Virus record (IMG/VR): IMGVR_UViG_3300042924_003254
Span: 1-20,405 of that record
DNA length: 20,405 nucleotides
Source of the DNA: a virus
Direction: 5' to 3' (one strand)
Positions 14,967 through 20,405 of the stretch are shown here, one piece after another (positions within the stretch are counted from its first letter, which is position 1; the number at the start of each line of letters is the position of its first letter). The notes beneath the pieces were generated by a model, which saw only the letters and a list, made by a program, of their open reading frames with translations, did not search any database and was not told the origin of the DNA. The position numbers were made by a program, and so were the translations under genes.

Positions 14967-16801
14967 TACGCAAATGCTCCGTACTTGAAAAGCGCCACCG
15001 GCACCCTACTATTACCAAATACAGTGCCAAAAGTGGCACCGGTTACATTCGGCCATGTGCCAAATGTATGAGATAATGTATAGTTAAAGCAAGTATTGCC
15101 GACGCCAGGATTGAAGCCAGTTATTGAGCTTGGCCCGCAGACAGTCCAGGGGTAAAAATTCTCTCCGGCCAGAGCGATGAACGCTATTGAGGTTCCAGAG
15201 TTTACGTTGACGGCCAAAAAATAAGGAGTATTCGCAGCTAGATCAAAAGCTGTGGCCAAAGTGTCAGCAACGCCAGCCACTGCAGCACTACTCATTGACG
15301 CAGTGGCGCCTATCGGCGGGCCCGTGGGGTCTCCGTTTGCGCCCATAGCATAAACAGCTAACTGAAATGACGAGCCAGCAAGTACTGTATTAACTCGTGC
15401 ATATATTTCAGTAACGGTGCCGCCCCTCTTAACTGTAAACGGTACAAACGAAATCGTGTTTGCGGTGTTCGCTGAGCCGGCGACACCTCTGCCGTCAAAC
15501 GGGGTAAAATACCTGCCAATCGCGTAGCTATTGTTAGATCCGCCGCCGCCGCCGCCGCTCGCGGAGATCGTCTGGTTGGGCCAAGATCCCGAAATCGTGA
15601 CGTTGGTGCCCGGCACCAGGCCCGGTGCTGCGGTGCCAGTGCCGCCGTTGGCTACCGGCAGGAGGCCCGTCACGCCAGTGGTCAGGGGTAGGTCCGTGCC
15701 GCTGGTTAGGGTGATGCTCGACGGGGTGCCGCCGGCCCCGTTCAAAACGACCGGGGCGCCGATCGAGCCGACGTTGGCAGACAGCGCGGTGGCAACGCCG
15801 GCTCCCAGGCCGGTGATGCTGCCGACGGCCGTCGCGCTGGCGCTTAGCACGCCGCCGCTCAACGTCAGGTTTGCGCCGAGAGAGATTTCTTCGGCCACGC
15901 CCGCACCGGCGCTGCTGCGCCCCAGCAGCCGGCTGGTGGCCATACTGGTCGAAATCACCGGGACGCTGCCGCCGCTGCTGGTGATCGGCCCGGTTGCCGT
16001 CACGCCTGTGACGGTGCCAGCGCCGAGGGCCGTCCTGGCGGCGGCTGCATCGGCCTGCGTCAGCAGCGACCGCCCGAAAGCCGCAGTCGTCAGCGCCGCA
16101 ATCGATGTCAGATCAGAGTCGAGGGGCTGGTAGTTGGCCGCCGCCGTTGCAGGCTGAACAGCGGTGGCCGCAAGAGATCCCTGCGCGGCGGTGGCGAAAT
16201 CGCTGCTTGCCGCCGTTGCTGCCGATCCCAGCCCTAGGCTGGTGCGGGCGGTCGCTGCGTTCAGGCCTGTGCTGCTGCCGTCCCACCGCAGCCGCTCGCT
16301 AAACGCCGTGTTCCAGTTGGCCTGGCTGCTGTCGAGCGGCAGGCTGTAGCCGATGGCGAACGTCACCCCCAGCGACGCCGTGCCGCTGCCGCTGACGCTG
16401 AAGCCCGTCGGCATGCTCAGCGACGGATACCCACCGCCACCGCCGCCCGTGACGACCAGGGCCCCGCCCACGATCGCCAGGCCCGAACCCAGCGTGAACA
16501 CCTGCGGCGCGCCGGTGCCGCTCTCGCGGCCCAGGATACCGGCCGTCATGGTCAAGCCGCTGGAGCCGATCGGGCCGGTGGGCGCCTTGCCGTCCAGGGC
16601 CGTCTGGGTGGCCGCGCTGATCGGCTTGCTGGCGTCGCTGGTGTTGTCGGCGTTGCCGAGCCCCACCGTTGCCTTGGTGGCCAATGCGGCGATAGCGCTG
16701 GCCGGCGCATCCACGGTCGCGCCGCCTTGATCCATCGGCACCCGCTCGGTGCCGGTCAGAGTCGCTGCGTTCGGCAGCCCTGTGATCGTGACATCGGCCA
16801 T
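14966..16801 (-). CDS. Large tail fibre with two polyglycine hinges
   Basis: This 611-residue protein begins with a polar domain MADVTITGLPNAATLTGTERVPMDQ of the kind found at fibre N-termini, with a repeated-fibre segment KATVGLGNADNTSDASKPIS around 44-64. A first polyglycine run is at residues 119-124, then a repetitive Ala/Ser/Thr/Gly shaft (125-415; TGLLPVANGGTGTAAP near its end), a second run at 416-421, and a C-terminal beta domain (422-611; FVPFTVKRGGTVTEIYARVN, FFLAVNV-like strands) that may bind receptor. The DNA of the C-terminal domain is much less GC-rich than the shaft. The gene sits between head-tail joining and tail terminator genes, outside the usual fibre position. ATG 16801 follows 17 bp after the previous stop. 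Confidence 0.8.
   Translation of the reverse strand: MADVTITGLPNAATLTGTERVPMDQGGATVDAPASAIAALATKATVGLGNADNTSDASKPISAATQTALDGKAPTGPIGSSGLTMTAGILGRESGTGAPQVFTLGSGLAIVGGALVVTGGGGGGYPSLSMPTGFSVSGSGTASLGVTFAIGYSLPLDSSQANWNTAFSERLRWDGSSTGLNAATARTSLGLGSAATAASSDFATAAQGSLAATAVQPATAAANYQPLDSDLTSIAALTTAAFGRSLLTQADAAAARTALGAGTVTGVTATGPITSSGGSVPVISTSMATSRLLGRSSAGAGVAEEISLGANLTLSGGVLSASATAVGSITGLGAGVATALSANVGSIGAPVVLNGAGGTPSSITLTSGTDLPLTTGVTGLLPVANGGTGTAAPGLVPGTNVTISGSWPNQTISASGGGGGGSNNSYAIGRYFTPFDGRGVAGSANTANTISFVPFTVKRGGTVTEIYARVNTVLAGSSFQLAVYAMGANGDPTGPPIGATASMSSAAVAGVADTLATAFDLAANTPYFLAVNVNSGTSIAFIALAGENFYPWTVCGPSSITGFNPGVGNTCFNYTLSHTFGTWPNVTGATFGTVFGNSRVPVALFKYGAFA
15540..15559 (-). repeat. GGC trinucleotide run encoding the second polyglycine hinge
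   Basis: Consecutive GGC codons encode most of Gly416-Gly421 of the large fibre. The run coincides with a sharp drop in GC content toward the C-terminal domain. Slippage would add or remove single glycines without breaking the frame. Confidence 0.8.
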
Positions 16802-16818
16802 GAACTCAGGCTAGGGAG

Positions 16819-17202
16819 TCAAAGCGTGACCAGATAGCGACCGTCCAGCGTGGTCAGCCTCAGGCCGGCCAGGGTGGTGATGTTGTTGGCGGTGGCGACG
16901 GCCGCTGCCACTTTCATCAGCGGGATCCTGCACCACATGCCAGTATCGAAGTGCTGGGGCTGCATCTCGACCTTGTAGGACTCGCCGCCCACTGTGATTG
17001 CCTGGCCATAGGCAAGATTGCCAAAGTCAGCAGTCAGCGCCTCAAGCATGTAATCGATCACGGTCACCTCGCCGCCGAGGATGACCTCGCTGTTCATCTT
17101 CAAAAATCCTCGCCCTGAGGCGGCGCCAGCAACAACGCTGACGCTGCCCAGGCGAGCAAAGGCCACCCGGTTGGCTGATGCTTCCAGGGTGGCCCAGCCC
17201 AT
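16819..17202 (-). CDS. Head-tail joining protein, lambda FII-like
   Basis: This 127-residue protein (lambda FII 117 aa) lies between the decoration protein and the tail genes. It has a beta-rich C-terminal half with the family-like block YGQAITVGGESYKVEMQPQHFDTGMWCRIPL (split about 83-113), preceded by EVTVIDYMLEALTADFGNLA. Such proteins seal the portal side and accept the assembled tail. The start overlaps the previous stop as TGATG (17200-17204). After it, the gene order departs from lambda because a fibre intervenes before the terminator. Confidence 0.75.
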   Translation of the reverse strand: MGWATLEASANRVAFARLGSVSVVAGAASGRGFLKMNSEVILGGEVTVIDYMLEALTADFGNLAYGQAITVGGESYKVEMQPQHFDTGMWCRIPLMKVAAAVATANNITTLAGLRLTTLDGRYLVTL

Positions 17203-17537
17203 CAGAAGGAGCCATTCAGGCGGACACTGCAGGTGGAATCACCATCGGCGCAGGTGGCAGTGAACACGCCGATCAGCGTGTTGCCGGTGGACACGGCGGT
17301 AACCAGCTTGGTGCCGGTAATGAAGTACGCCTTAGCGCCTTGCGACCCGCCAGAGCTGGCAGCGGTGGACTTGGCGAGGGAGTAGACGCCTTCAAGCTGG
17401 AATACGCCTTCCTCGCCGCTGGCCAGGTCAGTGGAAGCGACGCCAAAGATTGAGCCAACAATCGCGCCTCCGCCGCTGGAGACGGCGTAAGGGGCGATGA
17501 GAGGGAGGGATTTTCCTTCCTTGATGTAGTTCTTCAC
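17202..17537 (-). CDS. DUF2190-like capsid decoration protein
   Basis: This 111-residue protein is placed directly after the capsid gene, as lambda D-type decoration proteins are before or next to it. Family-like features are an N-terminal extension (MKNYIKEGKSLPL), SGGGAIVGSIFGVA (about 22-35), EEGVFQLEGVYSLAKS and a C-terminal hydrophobic strand NTLIGVFTATCADG. DUF2190 members are small beta-barrel-like proteins often found beside phage capsid genes. I choose GTG 17537 as start because GAGGT stands six bases upstream, one of the few good Shine-Dalgarno matches in the window. It is coupled to the joining protein by TGATG. Confidence 0.75.
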   Translation of the reverse strand: MKNYIKEGKSLPLIAPYAVSSGGGAIVGSIFGVASTDLASGEEGVFQLEGVYSLAKSTAASSGGSQGAKAYFITGTKLVTAVSTGNTLIGVFTATCADGDSTCSVRLNGSF

Positions 17538-17566
17538 GGGGTTACCTCAGGGTTTGAATTGAGATA

Positions 17567-17583
17567 GGCCGGCGATCCCGGCC
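17567..17583 (-). other. GC hairpin between capsid and decoration genes
   Basis: GGCCGG and CCGGCC pair perfectly around a 5-nt loop in the 60-bp gap between the capsid stop and the decoration start. No T-run follows on the minus strand, so it is not a standard intrinsic terminator; an RNA-stability or processing element is possible. Confidence 0.4.
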
Positions 17584-17597
17584 CAGAGTCATCCGGC

Positions 17598-19571
17598 TTA
17601 GACGCCGGTGGAACGGTAGAAGCCGCGCCAGTCAGCCAAAGTGGCGTAGAAGTCGTGGCGCACCAGCATCTCCACGCCGTCGGGGTTGCGCTTCTCGGTG
17701 GTGGTGATCGTCGGGCCGCCTTCGCCGGCCAGATAGCCAAACTGAATCATGTCGATTCGGTTGGGGCTAGCGGCCAGATACCATTGCGCTGGGCTATCCG
17801 CAGAAAGGCGTGCTTCGGAGATGATCTGCATTGAGCCGGCAAAAGGATTGACGGAAGCCAGCGCAGATGGCGCGTATTGAATAGGATTTACAACTTGCGC
17901 TGCCGCAGTTTCCAGTTCAACTGGCACAATCAGATAAGCGGAAGGCAGGTTGAGCGGAACGTTGACAGGGGGCTTGCTGTCGTCAGGGGCCGTTTGCTTT
18001 TTCATCTTAACCCTACCAGCATCAATCCCGGCAATACTGATTGGGCCGGTGCCGGTGTTGTTGTGCCCAGAAGCAAACAAAGCCTGCCCGTCAAGGCTGA
18101 CGGTGGCGCCGTTAGACCCATCGGTTACCAAGGCCCAGACAATGTTCGATTCCAGCAAAGCGCAGCCATAGCCCATCCTTGGTAGCAAGCGATCCAGCGC
18201 AGACAGATCGTCATTGATTAGCATTTGCCGGCTAAACATCAGACCCTTGCCGTAGGTGCTGAGCTGATAGGTGGCCTTCCCATCGCTCATGGTGCCAAAC
18301 TTATACTCGCCATCTTCAAGCACTTTTTCAGGGACAATGGTGGCATTGAGCTGCACCAGGCTATTTTGCTTGAAATCGTTGTTGTCTGATTGATTTGCCA
18401 GTATGCGCCAGGTTTGCACCTCTTGATCGTAACCACGGGCAAGAGTTTTGTTTGCCGTGTTGAGGAGAATGTTGGTCAAGTCAGAGGTGGTGTGGAACGC
18501 CCGCTCGATCAACTCGCTGATGCTCATCATGCGAACATCGGAGCGACTGAAGCCACGCATGGTCTCCAGGTAATCGGCGGCCATTTCGCGGACGGCCATC
18601 CGCTTGTACTGGCGGCCCAGCTCGGTGGGCTCCTTGACGGCGCCGCAGCGGGCGTCAATCCCCTCCTGGAAGCCACGCAGCAGGGTATCCCCAGCGTCAC
18701 GGGTTACCTCGACCCGGGCAGGGTGGCCGGCGGCCACAGGAGAATTGGCCTCGACCGCAACGCGGGCGGCGCGCACCACTTCGACCATCACGCCGGGAAG
18801 ATCCTTGCCGGCAGTGGTGCGGATCAGCTCCTGCACAGTGGATTCGGTGAGGCCCCCAGCACCAGCAGCGCGGCGGATGTGAAGCTCGCGAGCCACGTCA
18901 TCGGGGCCAGGCTCGGGAGCCTGAGCGGCGGCAGGTGCAGGAATGGTGGTCGGTTCGGTCACGGCAGCAGCCTCGGGAGTGGCAGTAGCAGCCGGGTCGC
19001 CCCCGGCCAGTTCAGTTGCGGTGGTCATCGGGGGTTCCATTAAGGGGTGTTCTGTTTCATCCGCCGAGCGCATGACGCTCGCCGGGTCCTGGCCAGCAAT
19101 GACCAGCGACACAGCAATCGGTTCCCAATCGGTGGCCCGATCGAGCGGCTGTGTTGCGCTGGCCCGCTGCCAGCCGTAGATCCGAGCGTCAACAGAAAAA
19201 CGCGCAGATCCGTTCCTGAGGCGTGGGATGGCAATGGCCATCGCCTCCTCGGGACCGTCAACCTGAACCGTTCCGATCAAGGCAGCAGAGCCGTCATCGG
19301 CGCGGCCCAGGTCCATCGATGTGATCGCTCCCCAGCAGGAGGCTGAGGAGCGCTGGTGGTCGATGTCGGTCGGCAACGGGCGCATAGGCCAGCGGATAGC
19401 CGCTCGCTCATGCACCAGCTGCACGCCATCGCCTACATCCGCATCGGTTGAGATGATCACCGTTGCAGTTCTGGTCTCCTCGTTCCATGAGGATGGAGAG
19501 ATCAGCGCCATCCGCTTGCAGGCTCGATCGCCTGTTTCCAATGGCATCGCGGTAGGAATGGGCTCGGGCAT
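17598..19571 (-). CDS. Prohead protease / scaffold / major capsid fusion protein
   Basis: This 657-residue fusion supplies maturation protease, scaffold and capsid subunit in one polypeptide. Residues about 15-175 resemble a prohead serine protease: His72 in TDIDHQRSS and the SARFSVDAR segment (Ser122 or Ser126) are candidate catalytic residues. Residues 176-225 are a low-complexity Ala/Pro/Glu/Thr linker, 226-345 a helical scaffold-like region, and 346-657 a HK97-fold-like capsid part ending RHDFYATLADWRGFYRSTGV, a typical capsid C-terminus. Cleavage would be expected near the 330-345 boundary, by inference. It lies 4 bp after the portal gene, as expected where protease and scaffold precede capsid. 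No Shine-Dalgarno precedes ATG 19571; ATG 19547 is an alternative. Confidence 0.85.
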   Translation of the reverse strand: MPEPIPTAMPLETGDRACKRMALISPSSWNEETRTATVIISTDADVGDGVQLVHERAAIRWPMRPLPTDIDHQRSSASCWGAITSMDLGRADDGSAALIGTVQVDGPEEAMAIAIPRLRNGSARFSVDARIYGWQRASATQPLDRATDWEPIAVSLVIAGQDPASVMRSADETEHPLMEPPMTTATELAGGDPAATATPEAAAVTEPTTIPAPAAAQAPEPGPDDVARELHIRRAAGAGGLTESTVQELIRTTAGKDLPGVMVEVVRAARVAVEANSPVAAGHPARVEVTRDAGDTLLRGFQEGIDARCGAVKEPTELGRQYKRMAVREMAADYLETMRGFSRSDVRMMSISELIERAFHTTSDLTNILLNTANKTLARGYDQEVQTWRILANQSDNNDFKQNSLVQLNATIVPEKVLEDGEYKFGTMSDGKATYQLSTYGKGLMFSRQMLINDDLSALDRLLPRMGYGCALLESNIVWALVTDGSNGATVSLDGQALFASGHNNTGTGPISIAGIDAGRVKMKKQTAPDDSKPPVNVPLNLPSAYLIVPVELETAAAQVVNPIQYAPSALASVNPFAGSMQIISEARLSADSPAQWYLAASPNRIDMIQFGYLAGEGGPTITTTEKRNPDGVEMLVRHDFYATLADWRGFYRSTGV

Positions 19572-19575
19572 GGCT

Positions 19576-20405
19576 TTATGCTACCGATGGCGGAAGTGTG
19601 GCCCCCGGTTCCGGGATGCGAGATCCCGCGGGGCGGGCTTGAGTGACCCCCGCATCAGAAACAAGCTTGGCATCAACGGATAGAGCCAAATCTTTTTCGC
19701 GGGCGCTGGCTAGGTCTTCAGCGAGTTCCTCCAGCACCTGGGCAGGCACATAGCCTAGCGAGCGCTGGACTTCAGACAGACTCATCAGGCCGGCGCGGAT
19801 CGCTGCCTCCAAAGCCGGAATCTCCTCGGCCGGGTTGATCATCTCCCTGCGAGGAGGCGTCCAAAGCATCCGGCCGTTGACCCTGTTGGCCATGCCTGCC
19901 TGGAGAACAGCAGTTGCAAACCATTGCGAAACGGGATTGAGAAACTGCGGGATCGCAATGTTCCACCGCCAGTGGCTCACGTTCCGGTGAAACTCCAACC
20001 ACCCCATCCGGCCACTGGAGAAGTTCACCTCAGAAAGAATCCCGGTCAGCGCTTCAAACGTGATCCCGTAACCAGCCGCCACTGAATGCAGGTGATGGCG
20101 CTGCATCTCGATGAAGTTGCCTGCGCTGGGCGGGGTGCTGAACCTGATATCCTTCCCTGGAGGCAACACCTCAATGGCGCCGGGCTCCAGTTTTTCAAAC
20201 AGGGTCGGGATTGAAGCGTCAGGGCTTTTGGGATCGACTGGCGCATCGTCCGGGTTGAAGTCAGTGACAAATGCGGTGAAGCACGCCGCCACCTTGTCGA
20301 GCGTCAGGCGGGCCTGGGCGTGGTCTCCGATGTCCCGCAGCGTCAGCAGCGAGGATGCGCCCCATGGGACACCGGTTGCCTGCCCAGGCCGGCGCACGTC
20401 GTAGA
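19576..20405 (-). CDS. Portal protein, lambda B-like family, C-terminal half (partial)
   Basis: The frame is open through the right edge, so the N-terminus lies outside the window; the 277 codons seen end at TAA 19576-19578. The portal forms the dodecameric ring at the head vertex through which DNA passes. Family-like features are RPGQATGVPWGASSLLTLRD near the visible start, KVAACFTAFVTD, ALEPGAIEVLPPGKDIRFSTP-like segment (starts LEPGAIEVLPPG), GITFEALTGILSEVNFSSGR and WNIAIPQFLNPVSQWF. The C-terminal region is charged and helical (EELAEDLASAREKDLAL). It is followed after 4 bp by the protease/capsid fusion, consistent with the head operon order. Confidence 0.9.
   Translation of the reverse strand, partial: YDVRRPGQATGVPWGASSLLTLRDIGDHAQARLTLDKVAACFTAFVTDFNPDDAPVDPKSPDASIPTLFEKLEPGAIEVLPPGKDIRFSTPPSAGNFIEMQRHHLHSVAAGYGITFEALTGILSEVNFSSGRMGWLEFHRNVSHWRWNIAIPQFLNPVSQWFATAVLQAGMANRVNGRMLWTPPRREMINPAEEIPALEAAIRAGLMSLSEVQRSLGYVPAQVLEELAEDLASAREKDLALSVDAKLVSDAGVTQARPAGSRIPEPGATLPPSVA

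Noticed and set aside
17567-17583. Rho-independent terminator after the capsid gene
   Set aside because: The hairpin is present, but no T-run follows on the minus strand and the downstream head genes need the same transcript.

Overview
The window is the structural late region of a lambda-like siphophage or prophage. It reads right to left on the minus strand and is followed by a short block of accessory genes on the plus strand at the left end. The DNA is GC-rich and densely coded, and neighbouring genes often share stop and start bases (ATGA, TAATG, TGATG). The host cannot be fixed from the sequence. Many starts lack a clear Shine-Dalgarno sequence, and several small proteins and fibre N-termini recall, from memory only, prophages of picocyanobacteria (Synechococcus/Cyanobium group). 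I hold that host guess at low confidence. No integrase, repressor or terminase lies in the window, so prophage versus free phage cannot be decided.

Right part, head (20405 to 16819, minus strand): the C-terminal half of a lambda-family portal, cut by the window edge; a 657-residue prohead protease/scaffold/major capsid fusion; a DUF2190-like decoration protein; and an FII-like head-tail joining protein. Next (16801 to 14063) comes a block that lambda does not have at this point: a 611-residue tail fibre with two polyglycine hinges, an unknown 161-residue protein, and two small membrane proteins that could be holin-like.

Middle, tail (14066 to 3621): tail terminator, a 61-residue small protein, tail tube, two tail assembly chaperone frames joined by a predicted -1 frameshift (A AAA AAC next to the stop, with a GC hairpin 8 nt downstream), an 840-residue tape measure, then M, L, K, I and J homologues in exact lambda order. 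K carries JAMM and NlpC/P60 domains, and L keeps its iron-sulfur cysteines. The tape measure carries an M23-like segment whose motifs appear in circularly permuted order.

Left part (3621 to 1): a second fibre or tip appendage and a C39-like cysteine peptidase (candidate endolysin) end the minus-strand operon. On the plus strand lie a partial coiled-coil protein, a 69-residue small protein and a Dam-like adenine methyltransferase with 42-bp in-frame tandem repeats. The methyltransferase gene is bracketed by a 23-bp perfect direct repeat that is codon-aligned on both sides. The repeat is the C-terminal coding segment of the upstream small gene, which suggests the methyltransferase is a gained and losable cassette. 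A small minus-strand ORF opposes this block and shares a CATG start with the 69-residue gene.
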